From Oscillatoriales cyanobacterium (GTDB lineage Bacteria > Cyanobacteriota > Cyanobacteriia > CACIAM-69d): a stretch of DNA of 57,705 nt. This document shows positions 25,236 through 34,384 of this stretch, piece after piece. Positions within the stretch are counted from its first letter, which is position 1; each line of letters starts with the position of its first letter. Below the pieces are notes generated by a model. The model had not been told where the DNA came from. It saw only the letters and a program-made list of their open reading frames with translations, and did not search any database. Both the position numbers and the translations under genes were made by a program. The stretch is taken from contig RDXB01000067.1 of NCBI GenBank assembly GCA_004292515.1, positions 1-57,705 of the forward strand. Reading direction: 5' to 3'.

Positions 25236-27374
25236 ATGGCGCATTCTTCTATCGCCACCGTCAGGGTTACAACCGAGTTGTCAATCGCCCCTAAGCCCTA
25301 TTCCTGGAGCCGAGCGCCGCCAGTGTCCGCACGAGAGCCGCTACCCGAAACCACCTCGCTCAATCCGGAGCAGGTCTTTGCCCTAATCGATCGCGTGCTG
25401 CCCTTTGAGGTGTGCTTGTATCACCAAGTGCTGCCCCTTGACTTGGATGGCGATCAGATTCGTTTAGGGGTCGCTGAGCTGAACTCCGAGGGACTAGCCT
25501 ATGTCGAAAAATTGCTGGCGCACCTGAGCTATCAAGTGGCGCAAGTGCTAGTGCCCGTGGCCGTTCAGCAACAGTTGTTATCGGCGTTCTTGAACTATGA
25601 TCGCCAACTCAAAGCGGCTGGCCACGTGGGGCCAATCGATCGCAGACAGCCGCGGCCGATCACCGCTAGCAACCCACCGCCCAACCATCCCAGGCATACT
25701 GGCTCGGCCCACCCTTCAAGCATGGTTCGCCTGCCGTCTGCGTCGATGCGGGAGCCTGACCCAGAAGCCCCCGATACCGATTTTTTGGCGGATTTGGCGG
25801 CTGGTGATGGGACCCAATGGGTAGATGACCCCCTGCATGGCTTGGATGGCTTGGATGGTTTAGATGGTTTAGATGGCACGGTAATCGCACCGCCGGTGAT
25901 TGAGTATAGCGACTGGATGGAGGTGGCGACCTCTGAAGACTCCAGCCCCACAACACCAGAGCAAAATTCGAGGGATGGGACTGTTTCGATCGACTCCCAT
26001 CTGGCCCATATTCCCAATCCGGCCCATGCTGCTGCTGATGATGGTAATGATCCGAACATGGCCCGGGCCAGCGATCAGCAGCCAGCCGCCCTGGCAACGG
26101 ACGCAGATCCAGCCAGCAGCGGGCTAGAAACCGACCAGTCACCCACTGTCATGGTTCCCCTCTCCGATCGCGCCATGCCTGCTGTCCTGTCTGCGGCCCC
26201 GGCCGAGCCGGCCACCCATGCAGATCGCTCCAGTCCGGGGAGTCCGGGGAGCTGCGATCGCCATCCCGATTCCCCCTTAATCACCTCGAAAGGTGAGGTA
26301 TTGGAGCCTCAATCTCCGTCGCCTACGCTTCTTCCTTTGCGATCGGATTCTTCTCCGCCCAGCCCCATGGATACGCTGACTGAACACCCCGTTGCATCTG
26401 CCTTCACTGCCGATCGAACCCCAGAACCGACCACGAACGAGCCAGCGGCTTCCGAGTCCCATCGCCGGGCGATCGAGGCGGTGATTTGGGGCGATCGCAA
26501 GCAGCCTGCGGATCAGACCGGCGAAATCGACCCAGACCCCGTCAGCGATTTGGGAGCCATGACCATTGCACCGCCGCCCGAAATGCTGGCAGCCTTGACC
26601 GAAGCAGCCAGCCACGAGTTGCCCGCCGCGCTGGCCCAACTTGAGCAGGATTTGGTCAGGGCCCTAGAACAACCCACAAGCAAAAAACGGCCGGTCAGTC
26701 GGGTTAATGCGGCAGAAATTGAGGCCGCTTGGATTCAGCCCACGGTGGTCTCACCCCTCGACTACGGAGTTCTGCATCCCCAAGCCCTCGTGCTGCAAAC
26801 GCGCTATGCCGATCGCCCCCTGTCGGAGCTGGGCGATTTGCCACCCAGGGCCTTGATTCAGGAACTATTGCAGCGGGCGATCGAGGGCGGTATTGGCCGG
26901 CTGTATTTTGATCGGCCCGAGCGCGATCGGGCGCGCATTCTCTGTAGCCGTGATGGCATTCTGCAAGCGGCCCTCGACCCCCTCAAGCCCTCCACCTTTC
27001 AAGGGGCGATCGATGAACTCAAGCTGCTGGCCGATTTGCCCCTGTTGCCGCCCGTGGGCAAGGCTCGTCAGATAGAAATTGAGCGCACCTACCGGAATGA
27101 ATTGTTGCTGTTGCGATTGCGGATTGCGCCTGGCCGCTTGGGCGAAGAAGCTACCTTGCAGGTGTTGCGCGGTGCGGCCCTGAAGTTTCACCAGCGCCAG
27201 CAGTTGGCCAAGTTGGGCCACGATGCGATCGACCTGACCCGCCAGTTACAGAAAAAATTGGCAGAAATGCAAGCCCGAGCCACCTTGTCACCGGATGTTG
27301 ACCCGCGCCTCCAGGAATTGACTCATCTCCAAAGTTTGGTGCAAAGCCTGATCGAGCGGCTAGCCGGCTGGTAG
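25236..27374 (+). CDS. MshEN/GspE-N-terminal-domain protein with disordered middle
   Basis: About 712 aa. Residues about 45-125 resemble the N-terminal domain of GspE/PilB ATPases (PEQVFALIDRVLPFEVCLYHQVLPL, then RLGVAELNSEGLAYVEKLLAHLSYQVAQVLVPVA), which in MshEN form binds c-di-GMP. Residues about 130-490 are Pro/Asp/Ser-rich and disordered, including four GLD repeats. The C-terminal part (about 500-690: LSELGDLPPRALIQELLQRAIEGGIGRLYFDR) resembles the second N-terminal domain of these ATPases, but no Walker A, Walker B or HIS box is present, so this is not a motor ATPase. It may be a regulator of type IV pili or surface secretion. Start ambiguous: ATG 25236 or GTG 25227. Confidence 0.8.
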   Translation: MAHSSIATVRVTTELSIAPKPYSWSRAPPVSAREPLPETTSLNPEQVFALIDRVLPFEVCLYHQVLPLDLDGDQIRLGVAELNSEGLAYVEKLLAHLSYQVAQVLVPVAVQQQLLSAFLNYDRQLKAAGHVGPIDRRQPRPITASNPPPNHPRHTGSAHPSSMVRLPSASMREPDPEAPDTDFLADLAAGDGTQWVDDPLHGLDGLDGLDGLDGTVIAPPVIEYSDWMEVATSEDSSPTTPEQNSRDGTVSIDSHLAHIPNPAHAAADDGNDPNMARASDQQPAALATDADPASSGLETDQSPTVMVPLSDRAMPAVLSAAPAEPATHADRSSPGSPGSCDRHPDSPLITSKGEVLEPQSPSPTLLPLRSDSSPPSPMDTLTEHPVASAFTADRTPEPTTNEPAASESHRRAIEAVIWGDRKQPADQTGEIDPDPVSDLGAMTIAPPPEMLAALTEAASHELPAALAQLEQDLVRALEQPTSKKRPVSRVNAAEIEAAWIQPTVVSPLDYGVLHPQALVLQTRYADRPLSELGDLPPRALIQELLQRAIEGGIGRLYFDRPERDRARILCSRDGILQAALDPLKPSTFQGAIDELKLLADLPLLPPVGKARQIEIERTYRNELLLLRLRIAPGRLGEEATLQVLRGAALKFHQRQQLAKLGHDAIDLTRQLQKKLAEMQARATLSPDVDPRLQELTHLQSLVQSLIERLAGW
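25839..25874 (+). repeat. Four 9-bp tandem repeats (Gly-Leu-Asp)
   Basis: GGCTTGGAT twice, then GGTTTAGAT twice, encoding (GLD)4 in the disordered middle of the GspE-N-like protein. The two codon variants suggest successive duplications. Confidence 0.85.
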
Positions 27375-27693
27375 AACCGCGATCGCCCCCAGTCCAGGGG
27401 GCCCGGGCTGGCCCAATCATCACAACAGCGCCGATCGCCCCTCAACCCTGATGACGACAGGGATTGATCCGCGAGTCACCGGATGCAGTTGCTCCGGCCA
27501 GCCTTGGTCAATCCCTGAGAAATCTTTGAAAAATCTTTGCAACGGCCTGGGCAAAATCATCCCCAGGCGATCGCCCCAAATCAGCCGGGGGTTAGCCTTC
27601 TAGTCTCAAAGCTGCAAAATTCCTCTACCATTGCCCTAAAACTTGCGGTTAAAACTAACCGATAGGGTCGATCGCCGATGCGGGTGATTTGGA
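27375..27693. other. Promoter-bearing spacer upstream of the DUF218 gene
   Basis: 319 bp containing a short tandem GAAATCTTTGAAAAATCTTTG near 27520-27540. No ORF or hairpin of note; presumed to hold the promoter of the DUF218 gene. Confidence 0.35.
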
Positions 27694-28767
27694 ATGTTTG
27701 AGACGCTGACATTTATCTTAATTTGGCTGTTTATCGGCTGGTTGATCTGGTATCTCCTATTCCAGGTCAAAGCCATTCCGGTGCCGTACTACACCGGTTT
27801 GGGGATTGTGACGATCTGCGCGCTGCTGACGATCGCCTTCATGAACCCCGACGGGCGCACGTCGGAGTCGATCGGCAGCCTGCTCTCCCTGTTGATTACG
27901 CCGCTGGGGCTGTCCCTGTTGCTGCTGTCTCGGTGGGTGCTGCGCGACGGGCCCGGCAAGTTTGCCACCAACGGCATTACGGCCTGGGCCTTTACGGTGC
28001 TGCTGCTGTTTAGCACGCCTGCGATTAGCTTCCTGCTAGCGGGGCAGCTTGAGCGCGAGGCGGTGCAAATGGTGGGCAATGGCGATCGCAATGCGGTGGA
28101 GGCGATCGTCCTGATGGGCAATGGCACCACGCGCGTGGCGGGCATTGGTCAGCAGCGGATCGAACTGACCGAAAGTGGCGATCGAATCACGCTGGCCGCC
28201 CAGCTCTATCGATCGGGTCGGGCTAACCGAATCATCGTCAGCGCCGGATTCCGCCCCGAGCTGAATGCCTACTGGCGACCGGCCAGCAGTGATTGCCGCA
28301 ACCCCGACGGAACGACGAACAACCGCTGCCGAGCGGCGGAATCCTCCGACATCAGCATTTTGCTTCAGGAAATGGGCGTGCCTGCCAGTGCGATCATCAT
28401 CCCCCGCAGCGAGGTGGCCAACAAGCGGGAAGTGGTGAACGTCCGCAACAGTGCCCTCGATGTACGGGATGAGTTTGGCGGCAACCCCCAAGGGGCGCGC
28501 GTGGCCCTTGTCACCTCGGCGATCGAAATGCGGCGATCGACCTTGGCCTTCGAGGCCGTTGGGTTCCGGGTCGTGCCCTCGCCCTCGGACTTCTACACGC
28601 TGCCCTACGATGCCCCCGACATCACCCCGCTGCCTTGGCGTTACTTCTCAATTCCTGACCTAGTACCCAGCTCGGAAGGCTTGACCATTAGCACCAAGGT
28701 TGTGACCGAATATCTACAAAGCGTGTTCTACTTCCTGCGAGGTTGGATTTCGCCATTTAGGCTCTAA
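27694..28767 (+). CDS. DUF218/YdcF (SanA/ElyC-type) membrane protein
   Basis: 357 aa. The N-terminal third has four hydrophobic segments (LTFILIWLFIGWLIWYLLF; YYTGLGIVTICALLTIAF; LLSLLITPLGLSLLLL; WAFTVLLLFSTPAISFLLAG). The soluble DUF218 domain follows (about 130-345: AIVLMGNGTTR, AAQLYRSGRANRIIVSAG, LLQEMGVPASAIIIPRSEVANKREVVNVR, VALVTSAIEMRRSTLAFEAVGF). Relatives ElyC and SanA act in envelope integrity and peptidoglycan precursor metabolism; specific function here unknown. The ATG follows a weak GGA. Transcription probably ends at the hairpin at 28808. Confidence 0.9.
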   Translation: MFETLTFILIWLFIGWLIWYLLFQVKAIPVPYYTGLGIVTICALLTIAFMNPDGRTSESIGSLLSLLITPLGLSLLLLSRWVLRDGPGKFATNGITAWAFTVLLLFSTPAISFLLAGQLEREAVQMVGNGDRNAVEAIVLMGNGTTRVAGIGQQRIELTESGDRITLAAQLYRSGRANRIIVSAGFRPELNAYWRPASSDCRNPDGTTNNRCRAAESSDISILLQEMGVPASAIIIPRSEVANKREVVNVRNSALDVRDEFGGNPQGARVALVTSAIEMRRSTLAFEAVGFRVVPSPSDFYTLPYDAPDITPLPWRYFSIPDLVPSSEGLTISTKVVTEYLQSVFYFLRGWISPFRL

Positions 28768-28807
28768 ACCACCCCAGAGGCGATCGCGCCCTAACCGTAC
28801 CCGAACC

Positions 28808-28846
28808 ATCCCCATACCGACGCGATCGGTGTGGGGATAGTTTTTG
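28808..28846 (+). terminator. Rho-independent-type terminator of the DUF218 gene
   Basis: Arms ATCCCCATACCGA and TCGGTGTGGGGAT (one mismatch) with a short CGCGA loop, followed by AGTTTTT. It starts 41 bp past the stop codon. Confidence 0.8.
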
Positions 28847-28919
28847 CTGAGGAATTTTGCTGAGGGATTTTGTTGAGGGATTTTGTTGAGGGATTTTGTT
28901 GAGGGATTTTGTTGAGGGA
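28842..28919 (+). repeat. Six 13-bp tandem repeats
   Basis: Units of TTTTGYTGAGGRA start at 28842, 28855, 28868, 28881, 28894 and 28907; the last four are identical. The array fills the space between the terminator above and the stop codon of the converging methyltransferase gene (28924). Confidence 0.95.
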
Positions 28920-28923
28920 TCAG

Positions 28924-29553
28924 CTACCCCAACCGGCGCGCCCGCACCACCTGCACCGATCCGCCCGCATGGAGTTCACGCACAATTTCCCCAAAGCCGA
29001 TCGACTCCAGCAGTCCGATCAAATCCGTTTGGACAAAGGCCCAAGCCGTTTCCGTTTCAAACAACCAAAAAAAGACCGCCACCCCCGGCCACAGCAGCGG
29101 ATTGGTCGGCCCATGAAAATCCACCAGCGTGAGAGTGCCGCCGATCGCCAGCACCCGATAGGCCTCCTGCAAAATTTGGCGCAATTGCACTGGCTCCATC
29201 TCGTGCATCGCCGCACTGCTGTGTACCACGTCAAAACTGCGATCGGCCAAGGGCATGGATTCAGCAAAGGCTTCCACGTAGGTCGCTTGGGGCACATTCG
29301 ATCGCGCCCGGGCTAGGGACTTGGGAGAAGCATCCAGCCCCGTTACTTGGCTCGATCGCGCCACCAGCAACGCCGTCGATTGGCCCCAGCCACAGCACAG
29401 ATCCAACACCCGCAGTTCCGGTTGCCAGTCAATTCCCCCGAGGGGCAACTCGCGAAACCGTTGCTCGCCCCCCACCGCCAAGGCCGCTACTCGCGAAATA
29501 TTGTCGTAAAGCCACTGGTAGCGATAGCTCAAATCCCGTAAAATCGTAGCCAC
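28924..29553 (-). CDS. Class I SAM-dependent methyltransferase
   Basis: 209 aa. Rossmann-like fold with motif I VLDLCCGWGQST (about residues 49-60), motif II VTGLDASPKSLARAR, and ESMPLADRSFDVVHSSAAMHEM as the post-motif II strand. AYRVLAIGGTLTLVDFHGP resembles the ubiquinone/menaquinone methyltransferase-like group. A hydrophobic patch (LLWPGVAVFFWLFET) near the C-terminal third suggests a lipophilic substrate or membrane contact. Substrate not deducible. GTG start at 29553 with AAGGA just upstream. Divergent from hemH with a shared 241-bp spacer; whether it has a tetrapyrrole or quinone role is open. Confidence 0.88.
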   Translation of the reverse strand: MATILRDLSYRYQWLYDNISRVAALAVGGEQRFRELPLGGIDWQPELRVLDLCCGWGQSTALLVARSSQVTGLDASPKSLARARSNVPQATYVEAFAESMPLADRSFDVVHSSAAMHEMEPVQLRQILQEAYRVLAIGGTLTLVDFHGPTNPLLWPGVAVFFWLFETETAWAFVQTDLIGLLESIGFGEIVRELHAGGSVQVVRARRLG

Positions 29554-29731
29554 AAGGAATCCTTAAAACATTATTGACAATAGCCTGAGCCGACTGCTTC
29601 TAATGAAAGCACCGCCTCGGAGCCTTTGAGGGTTCGTTTCGGCCCATTGCGATCGTCTCGCAGCACAGCTAATTGCAAAAATCTGCAAATACTTGCTCCC
29701 CTCGATCGCAGCGTGCCAGCGAAAATCTCAA

Positions 29732-29746
29732 GATATTGTTAATATC
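29732..29746. promoter_or_regulatory. Possible operator in the hemH/methyltransferase spacer
   Basis: GATATT-GTT-AATATC, an inverted repeat with 6-bp arms, lies 49 bp upstream of the hemH start in an AT-rich stretch. It could be a regulator site or part of the promoter; no family match is claimed. Confidence 0.3.
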
Positions 29747-29794
29747 AGTTAAGAATCTGAAAAAGAAAACCAGCAACGGAAACGGGAAGCGGTT

Positions 29795-30958
29795 ATGAGT
29801 CGAGACGGAGTCTTATTACTCAACCTAGGTGGGCCAGAAAAACTCGAAGATGTCCGGCCTTTCCTGTTTAACCTGTTTTCCGACCCCGAAATTATTCGGT
29901 TGCCCAGCCCTCTGCTGCAAAAACCCTTGGCCTGGCTGATTTCCACCTTGCGCGCCTCCAAATCCCAGGAAGGCTACAAGCAAATTGGTGGTGGCTCGCC
30001 CTTGCGGCGCATCACGGAAGACCAAGCCCGCGCCCTGCAAGCCAACCTGCAACAACGGGGACGCGATGCCAAGATTTACATCGGCATGCGCTACTGGTAC
30101 CCCTTCACGGAAGAGGCCCTCGACCAAATCAAGCGGGATGGGGTTGAAAATCTGGCCATTCTGCCGCTCTATCCGCAGTTCTCAATCAGCACCAGCGGAT
30201 CTAGCTTCCGTCTGATTGAGCGGATCGTTGCCAAGGATGAGCAGCTTCAGCAAATCCGCCACCGGGTCGTGCAGTCTTGGTACGATCGCCCCGGCTATTT
30301 GCAAGCCATGGCAGATTTGGTCGCGCGGGAACTCGATCACTGCGATGACCCCAACAGCGCCCACATCTTTTTCAGCGCCCACGGGGTGCCTGTCAGCTAC
30401 GTCACCGAAGCAGGCGACCCCTACCAAAAGGAAATTGAAGACTGCGTGGCCCGCATCATTCGGACGCTGAACCGTCCGAACCAACATACCCTGGCCTACC
30501 AAAGCCGGGTTGGCCCGATCGAGTGGTTGCAACCCTACACCGATGATGCGATTCGCGAGCTAGCAGATCAAGGCGTGAAGACCCTGGTCGTGGTGCCCAT
30601 CAGCTTCGTGTCAGAACACATTGAAACCCTGGAAGAAATTGACATGGAGTACCGTGAAATTGCTGAAGAAGCGGGGATCCATGATTTCCGCCGCGTGCCT
30701 GCCCTGAACGTGCATCCGGGCTTCATCGAAGACTTGACCGACCTGGCGATCGAAACCCTCGATGGTCGCGGGGTCACCCTGGCTGAAACTCTGCACCCGC
30801 CGGAAAAAGCCAAGATCTACCCCCAAGAAAAGTGGGAATGGGGCCTAACCACGGCTGCGGAGGTTTGGAATGGCCGCTTGGCCATGCTGGGCTTCTTGGC
30901 GTTGGCGTTGGAATTGATGAGCGGCCGCGGCCCCCTACATTTCGCGGGTCTGCTGTAG
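29795..30958 (+). CDS. hemH: Ferrochelatase with C-terminal CAB domain
   Basis: Inserts Fe2+ into protoporphyrin IX to make protoheme. 387 aa: ferrochelatase domain (about 1-320) opening [18 protein letters not shown], with the [12 protein letters not shown] motif, the active-site His in [13 protein letters not shown], and [22 protein letters not shown] carrying the conserved acidic residues. A linker leads to a C-terminal transmembrane helix with the chlorophyll-binding motif [18 protein letters not shown]. This LHC/CAB extension is typical of cyanobacterial and plastid type II ferrochelatase, where it mediates dimerisation and product control. The enzyme is thylakoid/plasma-membrane associated. 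Its stop codon lies in a 22-bp tandem repeat. Confidence 0.98.
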   Translation: MSRDGVLLLNLGGPEKLEDVRPFLFNLFSDPEIIRLPSPLLQKPLAWLISTLRASKSQEGYKQIGGGSPLRRITEDQARALQANLQQRGRDAKIYIGMRYWYPFTEEALDQIKRDGVENLAILPLYPQFSISTSGSSFRLIERIVAKDEQLQQIRHRVVQSWYDRPGYLQAMADLVARELDHCDDPNSAHIFFSAHGVPVSYVTEAGDPYQKEIEDCVARIIRTLNRPNQHTLAYQSRVGPIEWLQPYTDDAIRELADQGVKTLVVVPISFVSEHIETLEEIDMEYREIAEEAGIHDFRRVPALNVHPGFIEDLTDLAIETLDGRGVTLAETLHPPEKAKIYPQEKWEWGLTTAAEVWNGRLAMLGFLALALELMSGRGPLHFAGLL

Positions 30959-30999
30959 AGTCTGTTGTCCCAAACAGTAGAGTCTGTTGTCCCAAACAA
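30956..30999 (+). repeat. 22-bp tandem duplication starting at the hemH stop codon
   Basis: TAGAGTCTGTTGTCCCAAAC plus two bases occurs twice in tandem (30956-30977, 30978-30999). The first TAG is the hemH stop, so the duplication copies the stop codon. Confidence 0.9.
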
Positions 31000-31001
31000 T
31001 T

Positions 31002-31034
31002 GCCCCAAGGATCTGGTAGACAAATCCTTGGGGC
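31002..31034 (+). terminator. Strong hairpin after hemH
   Basis: Perfect 11-bp arms GCCCCAAGGAT and ATCCTTGGGGC with an 11-bp loop, 44 bp past hemH. No U tract follows (instead GGGGCGATTCATT is repeated), so it may be a terminator, an RNA-stability hairpin, or both. It lies between convergent genes. Confidence 0.5.
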
Positions 31035-31183
31035 GATTCATTGGGGCGATTCATTGGGAACTTGTTGGGTGCTGCCAGGGGGTCGAGGGGATGGTGACGA
31101 TATGGAGTGGCGATTCGATCGCCACCCCACCCAGACAACGTGGTGCAGCCCGCCGGCCACACCCGATCGCATCACCCTAGGCC

Positions 31184-32731
31184 CTAAGCTGCGTGGGCCG
31201 CGAGGTATTCCACCTCAGCGGCATATTCCGGCAGTTCCCGCAGCTTGGCCAAAATCCTGGCTGGCATCTTCACCTGCTTGTCATCTAGGCGGTTGTAGAT
31301 ACCCTTGAGCAACAGGCCCAGCACATCACCCCAGTAGCGAATATCCACCTGTTCAATTTCAATTTGCTTCAGGTTCATGCCCCAGCGAATGATGCTGGCC
31401 AACTGGCACGCATCCGCATGGGCAAAGGATGTGAGAGTCATGGTTTTAATTGCTTCGTTGAGGGCCCTTTTCATGCCTTCATCGGAGCCTTCCGCGATCG
31501 CTGCCTTCAGCACATCCAATTGCTCATGCAGGGTTTCAAAGCTGTAGGGATAGACCTCAGCAATTACCATGTCCCCGCTTTCTACAATTTGGATGCGATC
31601 GCCTTCGATCACATTGATCATCGGGATGATTTCGCGATCGCCACCCAAGTCCAACTGGCCCATAAAAACGTGCTTTTCATAGCCCGCAGGCACGCCTTTG
31701 AAGTACAGCGGCGCGCGTTTGCCCGACTTCAGAATCTTGTGCAGAGCAATATCCAACGTGTTGACACACCAGCCGATATCACGAGTCACCAAAACGCGCG
31801 GATGATTCAACTCCATCATGGTCAGGGAATTGAGCACCAACCGCAGCGCTTCTTCCACGTTTTGGGCGTAGGTGAAGCGATCGGGCGCGTGCATACTCAC
31901 CAGGCCGCGTGCCACCTTTTCATCCATTTCCAGGCTGATCGGGCTGTTTTCCACCACATGGGTAAAGCGCACCAGCATAAACATGGTTTTGCGGGGCTTG
32001 CTGGTGTCGGCGAGCATCCACTCAGCAACTTTTTTAGAACCTGCGTAAATATCCGGCGTAAAGTAGCGTGATGCTTTGCCCGTTGAGGAAAACACGCAGC
32101 GTTCAACCTCAAACGCTTCGCAGAGGTTAATGATATTTTCCGTGCCGATCGCATTGGTGGTGATGGTGCGATAGACCTGGGTTTCAGCCAGGCCGGGCAA
32201 GCGCTGGGCAGCTAGGTGAAACACGATGTCGGGCCGCTCTTTTTCAAACACTTGCCGCATCGCGTCCAGATCGCGCACGTCTGCTTTGTAGTAGGTGCAG
32301 GGAGCGCTGCTGTTGCTGCCGCCATCATCGACCGGAGATGGGCCATCGGCCACATCCACCGACGACACCTGCTTGACTTCAAAGGCTGACTTCAGGCGTG
32401 CAATCAGATTGCCACCCACAAACCCCTCACCGCCCGTCACCAGGATCGATTTACCCCGAACAATGGCAGCCACTTCGTCTTCATAGAACTTGATCCGACG
32501 ACGCAGGATTTCGCTGAAGGGATTTTCCTGGAGGCGTTCTTTGCCAGCGGCTTCAATCAGCGCCTCAGTCATGCTCCAAAGGCGATCGAGCAGGCCAGGA
32601 TCTCGAGGCTCGGGCGATCCTGGTGGCACGGTCTCGGCAATGAGGGCGAGAATTTGGTCTCGATCGAGCGCGGCCAGATTGAGGGCTTCATCGCGGGCGA
32701 TAGTTTGCATTCCGTCGTCAACCATTTTCAT
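31184..32731 (-). CDS. NAD-dependent epimerase/dehydratase (polysaccharide biosynthesis, CapD-like)
   Basis: 515 aa. A helical N-terminal region (about 1-90) of unknown role precedes a short-chain dehydrogenase-type domain with the NAD(P) motif ILVTGGEGFVGGNLIARL, YYKADVRDLDAM, and FHLAAQRLPGLAE. The catalytic triad shows as FSSTGKASRYFTPDIYAGSKK, with YxxxK in YAGSK. C-terminal to it are about 200 residues, including RFTYAQNVEEALRLVL. It resembles the Polysacc_synt_2 family that modifies UDP-sugars at C4/C6, but with extra N- and C-terminal parts, so the exact sugar is unknown. The ATG is preceded by GGGAGG six bases upstream. No glycosyltransferase cluster adjoins it. Confidence 0.88.
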   Translation of the reverse strand: MKMVDDGMQTIARDEALNLAALDRDQILALIAETVPPGSPEPRDPGLLDRLWSMTEALIEAAGKERLQENPFSEILRRRIKFYEDEVAAIVRGKSILVTGGEGFVGGNLIARLKSAFEVKQVSSVDVADGPSPVDDGGSNSSAPCTYYKADVRDLDAMRQVFEKERPDIVFHLAAQRLPGLAETQVYRTITTNAIGTENIINLCEAFEVERCVFSSTGKASRYFTPDIYAGSKKVAEWMLADTSKPRKTMFMLVRFTHVVENSPISLEMDEKVARGLVSMHAPDRFTYAQNVEEALRLVLNSLTMMELNHPRVLVTRDIGWCVNTLDIALHKILKSGKRAPLYFKGVPAGYEKHVFMGQLDLGGDREIIPMINVIEGDRIQIVESGDMVIAEVYPYSFETLHEQLDVLKAAIAEGSDEGMKRALNEAIKTMTLTSFAHADACQLASIIRWGMNLKQIEIEQVDIRYWGDVLGLLLKGIYNRLDDKQVKMPARILAKLRELPEYAAEVEYLAAHAA

Positions 32732-33189
32732 AGCAACCTCCCAAAGACACCCCCACAGTCGATTTGCAGGGGTTGGACAAGCAGAGTAGAAAGATTCATG
32801 TCAGGGCAGATTGCCGCTGGCAAAGCCTTAGGACATTAAGTGAAACTGTAAACTATGGGTCGAGGAACCCGCCACCGCCTGAAATGCTCAATCCCCAAGA
32901 CCAATCAGCATTTGAAGGCAACAACCGGCGATTTTGGGTTTCGCCGGTTGGTTGACCAGTTGGTGAACTTGCAGGGAAAGGTTGTGCCCTAGAGTCATCG
33001 ACAAATTGACCGACCGTTGTGCGATCGATTGAGTCTATTCATATCGATTGATCCACCGTGTTTCGGCAAATGCCAATTAACTCCTAAGCCAGTTTGTAAA
33101 TTGTCACCTTTGGCGATCGAGAACCGGGCAGCCAGCCCGATTCAAGACTCAATGGCTCGCGTCATCGCCCTGAGCATAGTGGCGGGAGT
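32732..33189. other. Spacer with a perfect hairpin (32922-32950)
   Basis: 458 bp between epimerase and larE, both on the minus strand. A perfect inverted repeat CAACCGGCGA / TCGCCGGTTG with a 9-bp loop lies at 32922-32950. It is about 190 bp upstream of the epimerase start and could be a regulatory or dispersed hairpin. No ORF with family features; the rest presumably holds the epimerase promoter. Confidence 0.5.
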
Positions 33190-34035
33190 CTAGCCCTGGG
33201 CGATCGCCCCCACACTAGCCAAGGGCGGGGCCTGGCCGATCGGGCGGTTGAGTTTGCCACTAATCAGCCCTTCGAGATCGAGGGACACATAGAGAAACCC
33301 AAAACTCTGAAACTGGGCCACTAATTCAGGCAAATCGATCGCCGTCACGAAGGCCGCAATTTGGCTGGGTGGCAGCTCGATGCGGGCCGTGTCGCCCTCG
33401 GAGCGCACGCGCAGGTCACGATAGCCCAACTGGCGCAAATGCCGCTCGGCTCGGCCCACCCGCTGCAATTTTTCCAGGGTGATCGATTCGCCGTAGGGAA
33501 ACCGGGAACTGAGGCAGGGCTGGGCTGGTTTGTCCCACCAAGGGAGTCCGAGGTGCTTCGAAATTTCACGCACCTCCAGCTTGCTGATGCCTAACTCGGC
33601 CAGGGGCGATCGCGCGCCGCGTTCTTTGGCGGCTTGGATGCCTGGGCGGTAGTCGCGTAGATCATCGGCATTCACCCCATCGAGCACGTAGGGATAGCCC
33701 CGCTCGATCGCCAAGGGCTTCAGGGTGTCATGCAGCTCGCTTTTGCAGAAGTAGCAGCGGTTGGTGGGATTGGCGGCGTAGTTGGGGTTGCTCAGTTCGT
33801 GGGTTTGGACAATTTCGTGGCGAATCCCGATCGCGGCTGCTTGGATTTGGGCTTCTTCGAGATCATCCGGCAACAGGGAAGGCGACTCGGCCGTAACAGC
33901 CACGGCGCGATCGCCCAACACATCAAAAGCGACTTTGGCGACCAAGGTGCTGTCAATGCCACCGGAATAGGCCACCAGGGCCCGATCAAGGTCTTGAAAA
34001 AAGGCGCGTAAGTGATCGAGTTTGGCCGTGATCAT
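33190..34035 (-). CDS. larE: ATP-dependent sacrificial sulfur transferase LarE
   Basis: 281 aa from the ATG at 34035 (three codons inside a TTG start). PP-loop ATPase with ALVAYSGGIDSTLVAKVA; LarE converts the biscarboxylated nicotinic acid mononucleotide made by LarB into the bisthiocarboxylic precursor of the nickel-pincer cofactor of lactate racemase-type enzymes. Diagnostic NRCYFCKSEL and the QPCLSSRFPYG motif are present; the Cys in the latter (about 174) aligns with the sacrificial Cys176 of Lactobacillus LarE. larB, larC and larA are not in this window, so the partners must be elsewhere. Monocistronic by position. Confidence 0.93.
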   Translation of the reverse strand: MITAKLDHLRAFFQDLDRALVAYSGGIDSTLVAKVAFDVLGDRAVAVTAESPSLLPDDLEEAQIQAAAIGIRHEIVQTHELSNPNYAANPTNRCYFCKSELHDTLKPLAIERGYPYVLDGVNADDLRDYRPGIQAAKERGARSPLAELGISKLEVREISKHLGLPWWDKPAQPCLSSRFPYGESITLEKLQRVGRAERHLRQLGYRDLRVRSEGDTARIELPPSQIAAFVTAIDLPELVAQFQSFGFLYVSLDLEGLISGKLNRPIGQAPPLASVGAIAQG

Positions 34036-34384
34036 GGTTTGCAAGCGGTTGGCTGGGCGTGAAGGAGGTTGAGAGTTTGGACAGTTGAAAGTTTGGGCAA
34101 TGGAGACATCCTAGCGCGGGGCGATCGCGGCCAGATCTGCCCCCAGTCAACCCCCAACACAGGCCCCAACACAGGCCCCAATTGGCCCTCAATATAGGCT
34201 TCAGACCCAACATAGGCTCCAGATTAACCGCAGCATTACCCGAAGCATCAGCCGCCTGATCAGCCCGGCGATCCTGGGGTTGGCGACGCTGACGATCGGG
34301 ATTGCCCCAGCCTAAGATGGGCCTTGGCATTCCCCACTACTGCAACTCAATCACGCCTTCCCAGTCCATTCCCCTACAAGTCTT
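34036..34384. other. Spacer with short direct repeats
   Basis: 349 bp between divergent larE and the CsgG-like gene. CCAACACAGGCCC is repeated in tandem near 34148-34180, with diverged CCAACATAGGCTCC forms further on. No gene or strong hairpin; presumed promoters for both genes. Confidence 0.4.

Noticed and set aside
28842-28919. Possible CRISPR array
   Set aside because: The units are 13 bp and contiguous with no spacers. The other arrays in the window (9-30 bp) are likewise direct tandems, so no CRISPR array is present.
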